DNA of 64,000 nt from Budorcas taxicolor (GCF_023091745.1 NC_068912.1:56102567-56166566), one strand, 5' to 3'. Shown: positions 24,480-35,655, counted from the first letter of the stretch. Translations and numbers: made by a program. Notes: generated from the sequence alone by a model not told the origin.

Positions 24480-24888
24480 ACTCAGCATGTCCCAGATTGA
24501 AGTCATCATCTCTCATCCCTGACCCTCATCTTAGGTGTCAGAATAGCTCAGAGAACCTGTCTCACTTGTACCCTCCATTTAGAATCTTCTGGTGCTGAAC
24601 CGAAATTCTTGCACTTGGCTTCTCTCTTTGCTTAATTACTCTAGGTTGCTGCTTTGGTTTCAGTGCCTGCCTCGCTTTCAGCTTTAGCTTTGCTCTATAC
24701 TTTGTAGTCCCTCTGGTCATACCTGGGTCTTACCAGGCCCATATCCCTAAAGAGATCCAGTGTCTATCTTTGTACTTGTCTAAGAGAGGGATTTATTTTT
24801 TTATCTAATCTAGGTATTGTAACTTGCTCTATATTCCTCCCTCTTCCTTTTCTTCTTTGTCTAATAAGCCACCAGGTCTTAGCAATTC
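24480..24888 (+). repeat. L2 LINE fragment (weak), left part
   Basis: 'cagcatgtcccagattgaagtcatcatct' and, further on, 'taataagccaccaggtcttagcaattc' fit the L2 3' coding end, which resumes at 25303 after a BovB insertion. Divergence is high. Confidence 0.4.
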
Positions 24889-25302
24889 ATTTTTTTTTGT
24901 CCCATTAAAAAAAAAAAAAAAAAGGCTGAGTGCCAAAGAATTGATGCCTTCAAACTGTGGTGCTGCAGAAGACTCTTGAGAGTCCCTTGGACAGCAAGAA
25001 GATCAAACTAGTTAATCTTTGACCATTCACTGGAAGGACTGATGCTGAAGCTGAAACTCCAATACTCTGGCCACCTGATGTGAAGAGCTGACTCACCGTA
25101 AAAGACCCTGATGCTGCAAAAGATTGAGGGCAGAAGGCGAAGGGGACAACAGAGGATGAGATGGTTGGATGGCATCACTGACTCAGTGGACATGAGTTTG
25201 AGCAAACTCCGGGAAATGGTGAAGGACAGGGAAGCCTGGCGTGCTGCAGTCTAGGAGCATGCAAAGAGTCAGACATGACTGAGAGACTGAAAGACAAAAA
25301 CA
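24889..25302 (+). mobile_element. BovB LINE 3' fragment with unusual 5' junction
   Basis: A 5'-truncated BovB 3' end (from about 24922) sits in L2 sequence and is flanked by the 9-bp duplication TAGCAATTC at 24880-24888 and 25303-25311. Between the left duplication and BovB there is an extra segment of about 33 bases: a T-run, GTCCCATT and an A-run of about 17. The copy is old (stops and substitutions throughout) and lacks the TGAAC tail of younger copies. Confidence 0.85.
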
Positions 25303-25452
25303 TAGCAATTCCACCTCAAAAAGGTTTCTCCCAATCCTTCATGCAGTTCTTAACTTTTCCTCCCACTGTCTTTTCCTTGAATTCATTATTTTATCAACCT
25401 TCTCCTGGAACAAAGCAATAGTCTCCTACACATCTCCCTATCTGTACTGGTG
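25303..25452 (+). repeat. L2 LINE fragment (weak), right part
   Basis: 'ttatcaaccttctcctggaacaaagcaatagtctcctacacatctcc' matches the L2 coding end phrase around 'gcaatagcctcctaactggtctcc'. Confidence 0.45.
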
Positions 25453-25454
25453 GG

Positions 25455-25572
25455 TGGTTGGTGATTTAGTCTCTAAGTCGTGTCCGATCTTGTGACCCCA
25501 TGGACTGTAGCCCACCAGGCTCCTCTTATCCATGGATTTTCCAGGCAAGAATACTGGAGTGGGGAGCCATAT
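25455..25572 (-). mobile_element. BovA SINE fragment
   Basis: A single BovA unit is seen on the minus strand ('gtcgtgtccgatcttgtgaccccatggactgtagcccaccaggctcctc' to 'caagaatactggagtgg'). The tRNA-like head is absent. Confidence 0.85.
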
Positions 25573-25577
25573 ATTTG

Positions 25578-25682
25578 CCTAAATCATGGTTCTGATATGT
25601 ATGTATATATATAAAATTCCCCATAAATCATGGTTCTGATAGGTATGTATATATATATAATGTATATATATATATATATAAT
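25578..25682. repeat. Tandem duplication and (TA)n tract
   Basis: The phrase TAAATCATGGTTCTGATA(T/G)GTATGTATATATATA occurs twice with a period of about 45 bases, and (TA)n runs on to the BovB 3' end at 25683. Confidence 0.8.
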
Positions 25683-27004
25683 TCAGTTCAGTTCAGTCCC
25701 TCAGTCGTGTCTGACTCTTTGTGACACCATGAACGACAGCACGCCAGGCCTTCCTGTCCATCATCAACTCCCGGAGTCTACTCAAACTCCTGTCCATCAA
25801 GTCGGTGATGCCATCCAGCCATCTCATCCTCTGTCATCCCCTTCTCCTCCTGCCTCCAATCATTCCCAGCATCAGGGTCTTTTCCAATGAGTCAGCTCTT
25901 CACATCAGGTGGCCAAAGTATTGGAGTTTCAGCTTCAGCATCAGTCCTTCCAATGAACACCCAGGATGGATCTCCTTTAGGATGGACTGGTTGGATCTTC
26001 TTGCAGTCCAAGGGACTCTCAAGAGTCTCCTCAAACACCACAGTTCAAAGGCATCAGTTCTTTGGCGCTCAGCTTTCTTTATAGTCCAACTCTCACATCC
26101 ATATATGACTACTGGAAAAACCATAGCCTTGATTAGACGGACCTTTGTTGACAAAGTAATATCTCTGCTTTTCAATATGCTGTCTAGATTGGTCATAACT
26201 TTCCTTCAAAGGAGTAAGCATCTTTTAATTTCATGGCTGCAATCACCATCTACAGTGATTTTGGAGCCCAAAAAAATAAAGTCTGTCACTATTTCCCCAT
26301 CTATTTGCCATGAAGTGATGGGACCAGATGCCATGATCTTCATTTTCTGAATGTTGAGCTTTAAGCCAACTTTTTTACTCTCCTCTTTCACTTTTATCAA
26401 GAGGCTCTTTAGTTCTTCTTCACTTTCTGCCATAAGGGTGATGTCATCTGCATATCTGAGGTGATTGATATTTCTTCCAGCAATCTTGATTCCAGCTTGT
26501 GCTTCCTCCAGCCCAGCATTTCTCATGATGTACTCTGCATATAAGTTAAATGTACAGGGTGACAATATACAGCATTAACGTACTCCTTTCCTGGTTTGGA
26601 ACCAGTTTTTTGTTCCATGTCCAGTTCTAACTGTTGCTTCCTGATCCTCATACAGGTTTCTCAAGAGGCAGGTCAGGTGGTCTGGTATTCCCATCTCTTT
26701 CAGAATTTTCCACAGTTTATTGTGATCCACACAGTCAAAGGCTTTGGCATAGTCAATAAAGCAGAAGTAGATGTTTTTCTGGAACTCTCTTGCTTTTTTG
26801 ATGATCCAGTGGATGTTGGCAATTTGATCTCTGGTTCCTCTGCCTTTTCTAAAACCAGCTTAAACATCTGGAAGTTCATAGTTCATGTATTGCTGAAGTC
26901 TGGCTTGAAGAATATTGAGCATTACTTTGCTGGCATGTGAGATGCGTGTAATTGTGCAATAGTTTGAGCATTCTTTGGCATTGCCTTTCTTTGGGATTGG
27001 GATT
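25683..27004 (-). mobile_element. BovB LINE, 5'-truncated, with partial RT
   Basis: On the minus strand this 1.3-kb copy starts at the RT block PIPKKGNAKECSNY (near 27000) and includes AGFRKG-like sequence, the palm YADD motif (near 26455) and the C-terminal region, ending in the TGAAC tail at 25683. The frame is broken into pieces (26206-26565 and 25900-26196 on minus are the longest). It is not functional: the endonuclease and RT fingers are missing. Confidence 0.93.
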
Positions 27005-27039
27005 GGATTAATATATAAATTAATCCAGTTAAAATCTTT

Positions 27040-27300
27040 CAGTGTCTCTCCACTGCCTTCAAGACAAGTCCGCTTTAACATGGATAGAAATTCATTCTAC
27101 TTTCATTCCCCTTACTTCTTCAGCATCACTTTCTGCCATTCTTCATCTCATGTCACCCTCCAGGCTGTCATGCCTTGCTTCCACACCTTTGCTATCCCCT
27201 AGATTTGAAAGTCCTTCCCTCAGCCCATTCTCCTCTCACTGTCAACCTGGTGAACAATTCATTCTTCACAACTCAGTTCCAGTGTCACCCAATTGAGGTC
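27040..27300 (+). repeat. L2 LINE fragment
   Basis: 'cactgccttcaagacaagtcc', 'ccacacctttgctatcccctagatttgaaagtccttccc', 'aattcattcttcacaactcagttccagtgtcaccc' follow the L2 3' region in order. The BovB to the left probably inserted in or beside it. Confidence 0.6.
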
Positions 27301-28417
27301 TACATTCAGTCTCTACAGTCATGGCAGACATACTCAAACAGTACTACCATGGAAGGAAAAGGGCCAAACTGTCCAGTGCTTACAAGTAGATAGATACCAT
27401 ACAATGGGAACAGTCTGGGCCATACCCCAGTGAAGACACTGGGAGGAGGTCTAGCCCAGTATATTTAGCATGGAATCTTTGGAACAAGTCAATATGCTAC
27501 AAATGAAAACTCAAATCTGGAGAAAGTCAGATGAAATCCATGGGTTTTCTAACAGGGAGATAAAGCTTGACAAAGGGAATCCAATAGCAGTCAGTTAACT
27601 TGAGTAGGCAGATGGTTACTAGACACATGAGAGTTTTGTTAGAAAGAGCAGAAGTACAGGCTGTATGCTTAGGGATAGCTGGATGGCTTAATAAACTAGA
27701 GTTTCAGGCACAGAAACAACACAGATAACTAGTAACCAGGACAAGGCTAAAAAGAAGAAACTTAGAAAAAAAAATCAGTTGTTTGAAATGAAGGCATGCA
27801 TTAAAAGAGTCTATGTAGCAGAAGGTGATTTGATGTGATATGGAAGCACCTCCACACTGGACCTGGGCCTCAGCCCTCAGCCCTCAGCTTAAAAAGTGAG
27901 TGGAGCTGGACCCAATAAGAAAGTGTGGCCACAGCCTTGCTTATGAAGGGACTGTGCAGCAGAGCCAGGTAGGGCCTAACACCCTCCACATGCTAGCTGA
28001 TATCAATTCTGTCAGGGGGACAACTTTTCTTGACATTTGGCCTAATTTTTTCCCGTAATTTAGTTCAATGAAATTTGAAGAGCAATTATTAAACCATTAT
28101 GCCTTACTCTTGTTACACTTTTTCATATTCTTCTTCAGAAAAATCTCTTTCTGATATTTGCAGATTGCCAGTGTTTATACATTGTCAACACATCTCTGTT
28201 AATAGTTGATTAGTAAGCCCTCTTTCTAGTTTACATCCTCAACCTTCCTCTGTATTCCAGGTCTTTTGTTACGTAAGCATTTCCCTAGCTCAGGTTTGCC
28301 TTCCTCTTTCTAACATGGAAATACGCCTTTCAAATGGGGAATCCAGGAGGCAACCCTCTCAGTGCTGTATGCACCACTGTTGACCAGGCAAACTGGTACA
28401 AAAACATAGCTCCTCAT
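27301..28417. other. Unique non-coding sequence
   Basis: A small 7-bp repeat, (CCCTCAG) about three times, lies at 27868-27888. No exon or known repeat is recognised. Confidence 0.5.
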
Positions 28418-28622
28418 CCTCCCTGGTGGCTCAGATGGTAAAGAATCCACCTGCACTGTGCGAGACCTGGGTTCAATCCCTGGGTCAGGAAGATCCCCTT
28501 TGGAGAAGGAAATGGCAACACACTCCAACTCCAGTATTTTGCCTGGAGAATTTATGGACAGAGGAGCCTGGTAGGCTACCGTCCATGGAGTCACAAAGAC
28601 TCAGACATGACTGAGCAGAGCA
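28418..28622 (+). mobile_element. Bov-tA SINE
   Basis: Head 'ccctggtggctcagatggtaaagaatcc' with B-box 'gggttcaatccctgggt', then a BovA unit with a short internal duplication (ACTCCAACTCCAG at 28521-28533). Confidence 0.9.
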
Positions 28623-28799
28623 CACCCTCCTTGAAGGAGGCCCAGATTTGCCTGCTCCTCTGGGAAAAACTTCAGTTTCCTTTCTCAAATTATAATGATC
28701 TCCTTGTCTGAGCTTGTAGTAAGCAATCAAATCACATCCATATACCTGAAGGGTTTAGTTTGATTTTTTTGCTTAGTAGTTACCTGCAGCTTTAAAGAC

Positions 28800-29000
28800 A
28801 GTCCAGCTTTGTGATCTGGTGTTTGCTGTACAAACCTGGGCAAGTTCCTTAACTTCTATGGGCCTCAGTTTCCCTGTCTGTAAAATGCATGTTATCTATA
28901 GTTCAAAAAGCTGCTGTAAGGAGAAAACATATGTGATCACTTCATACAATGTTATCTAGTAATTGCTCAACAAATAGGTTAGTCATTGTTATCTATGTGG
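28800..29000 (+). repeat. MIR SINE
   Basis: 'aaacctgggcaagttccttaacttctatgggcctcagtttccctgtctgtaaaatgca' and later 'agtaattgctcaacaaatag' are clear MIR blocks. Confidence 0.78.
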
Positions 29001-29419
29001 AGCATTCTGGGATCCAGATTCTCCATCAGTGCATTTTTTTCCAGTTATAAAAGCTGACATTCTCTGAGACTGTAGGAAATGACAGAATATGTTCTCCAGG
29101 CTTTGGGGGTTTTATTCCACTCCTATTGGGGGAATTCTGTTCTCTTCTCTCTATACCAACCAGGGTAGATGTCTCTACCATTTCACTCACTCTTTATAAA
29201 ATTGCCTGATGGGAAATTCTAGGACATTCCTGTCACCTAAAAATTGATTTGTGTTAATTTATATCCTCTCTGGCTGGAGATTTGTGATTAAATGTACTTA
29301 ATAAGTACTACCCCTTCTCCTTCCCAATGCATATCAAAAAAAATGCTGAGCGCATGTTACAGGTAGAACTTAGGGGAGAATTCTGATTGCCCAGAAGTGC
29401 TTTGATTACTGACTGCCTG
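29001..29419. other. Unique non-coding sequence
   Basis: Nothing recognised. Confidence 0.5.
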
Positions 29420-29610
29420 CATGGTTCATATACATCCATCATCTTCTTCCTTTTCATCTTCACACCAAATCTACAAGGCAGCTATACTATTCCCATGTTA
29501 CATAAGAGGGAACTGAGGTTCCTTGTTTTTAAGTGCATTAGAAGCAATTACCTGCAAAATCTAGGTCTCTTCATCCCATCTCTCAAACTTATTGCACTCT
29601 CCCAGGTCAT
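29420..29610 (-). repeat. MIR SINE fragment
   Basis: Antisense MIR: 'ctatactattcccatgttacataagagggaactgaggttcc', 'tctaggtctcttcatcccatctctcaaacttattgcactctccc'. Confidence 0.65.
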
Positions 29611-29679
29611 GGCTCTAAAGGAAGTGGATTTTCAGGACCTCCTCGGCCACCATACAGCTCTCAGCAGCTTTAGATTTGA

Positions 29680-29810
29680 AGGCAACATTTCTGGATTTGA
29701 ATTCTGTTTTTATCTTTTGTGAAATGTGCAATCCTGAGCAAGATTTTGCTACTAGAAGCTTGATTTCCACCTGTAAAATGGGTAGTATAATCTTTTCATG
29801 GGCTAGATGA
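29680..29810 (+). repeat. MIR SINE fragment
   Basis: 'tggatttgaattctg', 'gcaatcctgagcaagat', 'gatttccacctgtaaaatgggtagtataa' follow MIR order. It lies head to head with the MIR just upstream. Confidence 0.65.
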
Positions 29811-30510
29811 ACAAACTTCCTACTACATAACATGAATGGTAGCTCTTTTCTTCCCATTTTTTTCTTTCTCTTTCAATTCCTTGGCAAACATCCTCAGCTC
29901 TTTTTTTCCTTTCTAAGCAAATCTCCTTTGTCCAGGTAATCATTAATAATTTTCAGGCATATTCAAAATCAAGGCCAAAACTTTGGCTTTTATGTTAAGG
30001 ATCCAGAATCTTGAGATATACCTCACCAATTTCCACCTGAAACACTTTCTGATTGAAATAAGCATAGTTCTAGTTTGTCTTATTTAAAGAAGCCACCACC
30101 TATTGTATAGGAAGAAGTGAAAGTAATATGGTATTTGTTGGAATGAGAAGTGGCGAATTAATGTTTTTATTTTAAATATCACAGAAAGGAGTCCCTGCTC
30201 CTGTCCCTGCCCCCAGCAGAAAATGTCACAACAATTGACATTTGTATTGTGACATCACACCAGTCATTAAATTATTTCTGAAACCTCAGAATAATTTGTC
30301 TGAAGTTGTTTGGGAAATAACCAAATGCTTTAATTTTCTACCCAACTTTGATGACTTTGTTTTCAATCTAGACCATTCAAACCAATTTCTGGAAACCAGT
30401 AAATATCACCAAGTTTCTCTTTCCTGATTTTGACCTACCCTCAAATTAATAAAGCTGATCCTTGTCAGTTCTTGGAAACACAGATAACATCTGTTTTGAA
30501 GGCAGTGGAT
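29811..30510. other. Unique non-coding sequence
   Basis: No recognised repeat or gene. Confidence 0.5.
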
Positions 30511-30514
30511 CTCA

Positions 30515-30640
30515 ATGCAAAGAGGACCGGGCCACCCTCAGACTTGGGTTCAAAGGGCAGTTCCTCCACTTAATGTTCTGTGTGACTTTGGGCAAGATTC
30601 TCTGAGTCTTCATCACCTCACCTCTAAAAGCAGAGTGTTC
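30515..30640 (+). repeat. MIR SINE fragment
   Basis: 'cagacttgggttcaaagggcagttcctccacttaatgttctgtgtgactttgggcaag' is a well-kept MIR core. Confidence 0.78.
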
Positions 30641-30641
30641 A

Positions 30642-30785
30642 TTCATCCTTCCATGAACAATCACGACACAGGAGCACTGCTCTAAACTCTAAGCTTACAT
30701 CCAACACGAAACCTCCTGCTTTCATGAACTTGTGTTCCAGCTGAGGAGGTGGATACTAACAAGTAAACACATAAATAACACCTAA
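30642..30785 (-). repeat. L2 LINE 3' end
   Basis: Antisense L2: 'gagcactgctctaaactctaag', 'cctgctttcatgaacttgtgttccagctgaggaggtggatactaacaagtaaacacataaata'. It abuts the MIR. Confidence 0.7.
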
Positions 30786-31479
30786 TCTGTAACGTGTCAT
30801 ACGGTGAAAAATAATCCAGAAAAAAACTAAAGCAGGCTCAGGACAGATCAAAGTGCCAACGAGAATGGGGAAGGACTGCTGATGACCCCCAAACACCAGA
30901 GAATCCGCATTGCCTGCCTGCTATGAGGGGTTTGAAAATAGATTGCCTAAAAGAGTGTAGACAAGAGTTCTTGTGAACTTTTGGTTCAATATGACGAGTG
31001 GAAGCCAAAATGGCAAAGGTAAACACAACAGACAATGAAACAAATATTTAAAGTATATTAACACACATCCTGGGAGACATACAATGTCAGGTTTTCCTGT
31101 GTGATAAGTGTATCGGAATTCTGTTTCTGATATGTAGCATGGGAAAATTAGCCACTTTATCCCTCTGCACCTCAATGGTCTTCTCTGTCAAATGGACTGA
31201 ATACAATATCTCCCCCCAAGGAATGGTCCGTAAGGATTGTCATATAGTAACTTTATGAAATGGCTATTACTTGTGGAAATAGCCCACATTTTGGAACCAT
31301 ATGATAAAAGTCAATCTAATCAAGCACAGGATTCTGCCCCAACCCTTTAAGTATCAAAAGTAATATTCATTGTTCGAATTCTGATAGTCAAATTTCTTCA
31401 GTAAATGTTAAAAGCAGTGGGCCTCTTCACCAGTCTGCCGTGACTATTTTAAACTCAAGTGAATGCAAGTGTTTTTAGT
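30786..31479. other. Unique non-coding sequence
   Basis: No recognised repeat family. Leads into the CpG-retaining block. Confidence 0.45.
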
Positions 31480-32330
31480 GGGATGTCAGTTGTGTCAGCG
31501 AGTGAAACTGAAGTCACTCCAGCAAATGATACAAACAGATTGTTGTAGCCTGGATGAGCGTCATAGAGCCAAACAGAGGAAGAGCGTACAAAATCCCTAG
31601 ATATGGCCTTCCTCTTGTGACCCAGTCCCCCGACTGTTGTCGTGGGCGATATTCAGCTGGCAGGTGCTGTCACCTGCCATTTATGATTACCCCGTGGAGA
31701 GCTCTCAGAAGAATATTGTCATTCTGAGATTCCATACTCACCTCTCGTCTGATTTCAGCTCCACTTGAAACTGAACGGAATCCCATTAATTATCACTTCA
31801 GGTAGTAAGTCAGTTTCTCATATGTGAAAAGAATGCGGCAACTCAAGTCCTTCTTTTTGTTTGGGATCGCCAGAGGGTTATTACAGATGGTATTGAACTC
31901 ATAAGAATAATTTTAGCATTACCACAGCAACAAAGCATTTTGTAAATGTATAACCTTGTTTTTCTTAAAAAGCCCTGAATAACTGGGAAGTCATATTGCT
32001 GGCTTAAGTGCGATAGCTTTTCTCTCTCTACCCCCTCCAACTTTAAAAGCATGCATTCAGTCCCCTGCTTTAAAGTCAAGGCAATGTGCTGATTGATTGT
32101 GCTGACATAATTGTGTTAATGACAAGACACGACGGCTACATTGTTAGATGGGTCGCTTATCATCACTATTTATTTAGTTCGCTCTGCCAAGTCTGAATTA
32201 TACTTTTATACATTGTGGTTAGAGTCAGTCATTTAAAGTGCTTCACTGTTGAAACAACATTTTTTTACAAGTCTTTTAGCTGTAGTTCAACAGAAAAAAA
32301 AAAAGTCCTCTACAGCATCATTAAACAGGG
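31480..32330. promoter_or_regulatory. Candidate conserved non-coding regulatory block
   Basis: About 850 bases free of recognisable repeats. It has scattered CpGs kept outside any CpG island (near 31498, 31558, 31582, 31631, 31640, 31646, 32010, 32127-32130, 32152, 32179) and homeodomain-like ATTA/TAAT and TGATTGATT sites (31786-31793, 32088-32096, 32113-32121). A near-palindrome of two E-boxes lies at 31658-31679. The class is inferred from sequence style alone. No target gene lies in the window. Confidence 0.35.
31658..31679. promoter_or_regulatory. Inverted pair of E-boxes
   Basis: Perfect 9-bp arms (TGGCAGGTG and CACCTGCCA) flank a 4-base spacer, so CAGGTG (31661-31666) faces CACCTG (31671-31676). 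Such E-boxes are bound by ZEB, SNAI or class I bHLH factors. Occupancy is unknown. Confidence 0.4.
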
Positions 32331-32794
32331 TTCAAAGTAAGTCCTTGCTGAAAGATGTGAAGTTTGAGCTCTTAGGAAATGAAATCTTTGATCTCCAAGA
32401 TGATTAGTGAAAACATTTTTGTCCACAGGCCCATTTTTATCTCATGGTAAAGAAAATAATACAATTTAATCTACATAATACTTCTCATTCTGAGGCCTCC
32501 AGTCAGCCTCTGGCCCCAGTGTCTACAAGCTCCCCCTGATCTTTGCTGGAGGAAGAAACTGGAGACAGGCCTATCTTTCAAGGCATCAGCTCTCTTTGGC
32601 TGAATGGAGAAGGACCTCACTTACATGGTGCCACAACATATCAAGGCTGTGACATTCCCAGGGCTTTATTTTTCAGGTGAAAGCTAATTTTAAAATTAAT
32701 ATAAAAATGAATAACCTTGGGTCATTAGAGCTGTTGAAGCAATGGGTCTTCCACAAGCCATCCTGTGACCATAAGAAGTTCAGTCTTAGGGATA
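32331..32794. other. Unique non-coding sequence
   Basis: No recognised repeat or exon. Confidence 0.5.
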
Positions 32795-33003
32795 AGTGAA
32801 AGTGAAAGCATTAGTTGCTCAGTCTGGTCCGACTCCTCGCAATACTACAGACTGTAGCCCGCCAGGCTCCTCTGCCCATGGAAATCTCCAGGCAAGATAC
32901 TGGAGTGGGTTGCCATTCCCTTCTCCAGGGGATCATCCCAACTCAGAGACTGAACCCAGATCTCCCACATTGCAGGCAGATTCTTTACCATCTGAGCCAC
33001 CTG
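32795..33003 (-). mobile_element. Bov-tA SINE
   Basis: Minus-strand element with head (rc of 'gcagattctttaccatctgagccac') at 32975-33003 and BovA unit ending in (CACTTT)n-like 'gtgaaagtgaaag' at the left. Confidence 0.9.
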
Positions 33004-33177
33004 AGAAAAGAGAATAAATGCTACTGTAATTAGCACATGGGCTGAAGATCTCCAGATTGGCTTGCCAGAAAAGGATGTAAGAGTGGTTAAACCAAATGCT
33101 CAGATTGTCCTTCAGATTCATAGATCTGACTTCCATTCCAGTCTCATCTTTCATTTTGCTTTAGATGTATTTTAATG

Positions 33178-33290
33178 CAATATTTATTTACCAGGTACCA
33201 GACCCTACTCTAGTCTCTGAGCTATACTAATAAACAAAACCAAGCTCCCATCCTCATGCAGCTTCCATTCTACAGGAGAGACACCAGAGC
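33178..33290 (-). repeat. L2 LINE 3' end
   Basis: Antisense L2: 'accaggtaccagaccctactctagtctctgagctatactaataaacaaaaccaagctcccatcctcatgcagcttccattctacagg'. Confidence 0.68.
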
Positions 33291-33309
33291 AATCTTGTAC
33301 ATGAATGTT

Positions 33310-34159
33310 AAACACTTGAACTAGAATTTCTCTAGAATATATTATAAGGATGTGGTTGCTGGGCAAATGATATGCTTATCTTTAGCTTTATTGACATTAC
33401 CAAACTGGTTTCCAACATAGTTGTGTCAGTTTATATGTACGAGAGCTCACCTTCATCTCACCAACATTTGATAGTTCATTCTTTTAGATTTTGCAAATCT
33501 GACGGATAATAAATTTTATGCCGTTATAAATTAGACTTGTTTTTCATGACTGTTAAGGAGGTTAGCATGTTTGTTGTTCAATCACTCAGCTTACTGGGTG
33601 TTAGCTGCTCTGTTTCTTCTTTTGCCTGTCTGGGTCGCCTGCTCAGTTATTTTTGCCCCTTGCTTATTTTTAAATGAAGCTGCTTGTCTTTTCCTCATTG
33701 ATTTGTTGGGAGTTTTTATATGTTCAGATAATGCTTGTTGGTTTATAAACGGCAAATAATTTCACCCAGTTTGCACTTTTTATTCTCTTTATAGTATCAT
33801 TTTCAGGACAGAAGTTTCTAGTGCTGACAAATGTTTCCACTTTTTTCCTTATGACTTTATTATTGAATTGACTTGTTTGTCATTTATATCATAAAGATAT
33901 TTTCTAATTTCTTCTGAATTTGTTAAGCTTTGCTTTCATCTTTAGATCATTAATTCACCAGGAATGACTTTGTGTGTTTTGTATGAGGCAGGAGTTCAGT
34001 TTTTTCTCATATGGTTAATAAGTATTAACATGACAGATCGTGGATTTGTAGTGCCACCTGAGTCACACATTATATTTCTATATTTCCATGGATCTCTTCT
34101 GGACATCAGGTCTAACTGCTTCTATTCTACTGGTCTAACATATCTACTGTGTCTGCAAG
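33310..34159 (-). mobile_element. L1M LINE, antisense, part 1
   Basis: The plus strand reads the complement of an L1 3' end and the end of ORF2: 'ggttgctgggcaaatgatatgc', 'accaaactggtttccaacatag', 'ctcaccttcatctcaccaacatttg', 'ttgttgggagtttttatatg', and 'tctattctactggtctaaca'. The element continues rightwards, broken by SINEs, to about 38050. Confidence 0.8.
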
Positions 34160-34283
34160 ATCACTCTCAGTCATGTCCAACTCTTCGAGACCACGTGGAC
34201 TGTAGTCTTCCAGGTTCCTCTCCCCATGGAATTTTTCAAACAAGAATACTGGAGCAGATTGCCATTTTCCACTCCAGGGAATG
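34160..34283 (-). mobile_element. BovA SINE unit in L1
   Basis: A diverged BovA unit without head ('tcagtcatgtccaactcttcgagaccacgtggactgtag' to 'gaatactggagcag'). Confidence 0.82.
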
Positions 34284-34365
34284 TGTCTACTACTGACCCA
34301 GTATTACACTGTCCTAATTCCTGTAAGTACAATTATAATGATAATGTCCCTTGTATATAATATGA
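34284..34365 (-). mobile_element. L1M LINE, antisense, part 2
   Basis: A short L1 remnant between two SINEs: 'actgacccagtattacactgtcctaattcctgtaagtacaattataatg', the complement of the ORF2 stretch near the 3' end. Confidence 0.65.
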
Positions 34366-34570
34366 TGTGTGTGCTCAGTTGTGTCCAACCCTTTTGTGAC
34401 CTCATGGACCATAACCAGGCAGGCTCCTCTGTCCATGGGATTTTCCAGGCAAGAATATTGGAGTGGACTGTCACTTCCTTTTCCAGGCGATCTTTCTGAC
34501 CCAGGGATCGAACCTGCATTTCCTGCATCTCAGGCTGATTCTTTACCACTGAGCCACCTGGGAAGCCCTC
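34366..34570 (-). mobile_element. Bov-tA SINE
   Basis: Complete minus-strand element with head at 34545-34570 and B-box complement 'gggatcgaacc'. A perfect 12-bp target duplication, TATATAATATGA, lies at 34354-34365 and 34571-34582. Confidence 0.94.
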
Positions 34571-35210
34571 TATATAATATGACCTGCCCCATCTTATTCT
34601 TATCCTTCTAAATCAATGTATTTCTTTGAATTTTTATATTATTTTTATAATAATTTGTCATATAAGATTTTAAGTTCTATTTACATTTGATTAGGCTTCA
34701 TAGATTAATTGGGGAAAAATTCTATCATTATAATAATGTCTTCTTATGGACATTATTTAATGTCCATAAACACGGTCTCTCCATTTATTTACTTCTCCTT
34801 GAAAGTTTAAATATTTCTGTTTTAAACTTTTCACTTCTCAAAATTTTTTTTGGAGTCTCTTTTCTAAATATTTATCTGATTGTTCGCTAATTTATAGGCA
34901 TGCACTGCATTTTTTATATTGATCATTTAGCAAAAAATTTGAAGGTTTCTTTGAAATCTTAAAATTTATTAGTACATGATCTTTGTTTTCTTTTTAATAA
35001 GTTAATGATAAATTATAAATTTTTATATTTTTATTTTAAAAAATTTCTTCATCTTATGTAATAGGTACAGAATCTCCAACACAAAAGTGAGAGCAAATCT
35101 ATATTGTCTCTGAAATTTTTTAAATGTTTCACTATTAAGAATGATGTTGGCTACAGATTTAGTCATTGTTTTATTCATTTTGAAGAATTTTCTCTTTACA
35201 GGTTGTTATG
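34571..35210 (-). mobile_element. L1M LINE, antisense, part 3
   Basis: Diverged antisense ORF2: 'ttatggacattatttaatgtccataaacacggtctctccatttattt', 'ttttggagtctcttttctaaatat', 'actattaagaatgatgttggctacagatttagtcattg'. No intact reading frame remains. Confidence 0.72.
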
Positions 35211-35436
35211 GGGCTTCCCAGGTGGTGCTAGTGGTAAAGAACTCACCTACCAAAGCAGGAGATGCAACAAACACAGGTTTGATTCCTGGATCGAGAAGAT
35301 CCCCTGGAGGAGGGCATGGCAACCCACTCAAGTATTCTTGCCTGGAAAATCCCATGGACAGAGGAGCCTGGCCGGCTACCGTTCATAGGATTGCAAGAGC
35401 CGGACACAACTGATGCGACTTCTCATGCATGCACAG
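35211..35436 (+). mobile_element. Bov-tA SINE
   Basis: Starts 'gggcttcccaggtggtgctagtggtaaagaac' and ends near 'catgcatgcacag'. An 11-bp duplication, AGGTTGTTATG, lies at 35200-35210 and 35437-35447. Removing the SINE rejoins the L1 phrase 'ggttgttatgagtttttatcataaag'. Confidence 0.95.
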
Positions 35437-35655
35437 AGGTTGTTATGAGTTTTTATCATAAAGTATTAAGTTTCTTCAGTTTTTCCACATTTGGTAAGTG
35501 GTCTTATGCCATTTTTTTTCCTTTAATTTGTCAGTGTAGCGAGTTGTTTCCATAGATTTTAATATTAAGAAAAACTCACATTCCTGAAATGTATTTAATC
35601 TGGACATGATGCATTTATTTTTAACATAGTAACATATTATTGGATATATTTTATT
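35437..35655 (-). mobile_element. L1M LINE, antisense, part 4
   Basis: Antisense ORF2 continues ('gagtttttatcataaagtattaag', 'tttgtcagtgtagcgagttgtttcca', 'ctcacattcctgaaatgta'). Confidence 0.68.
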
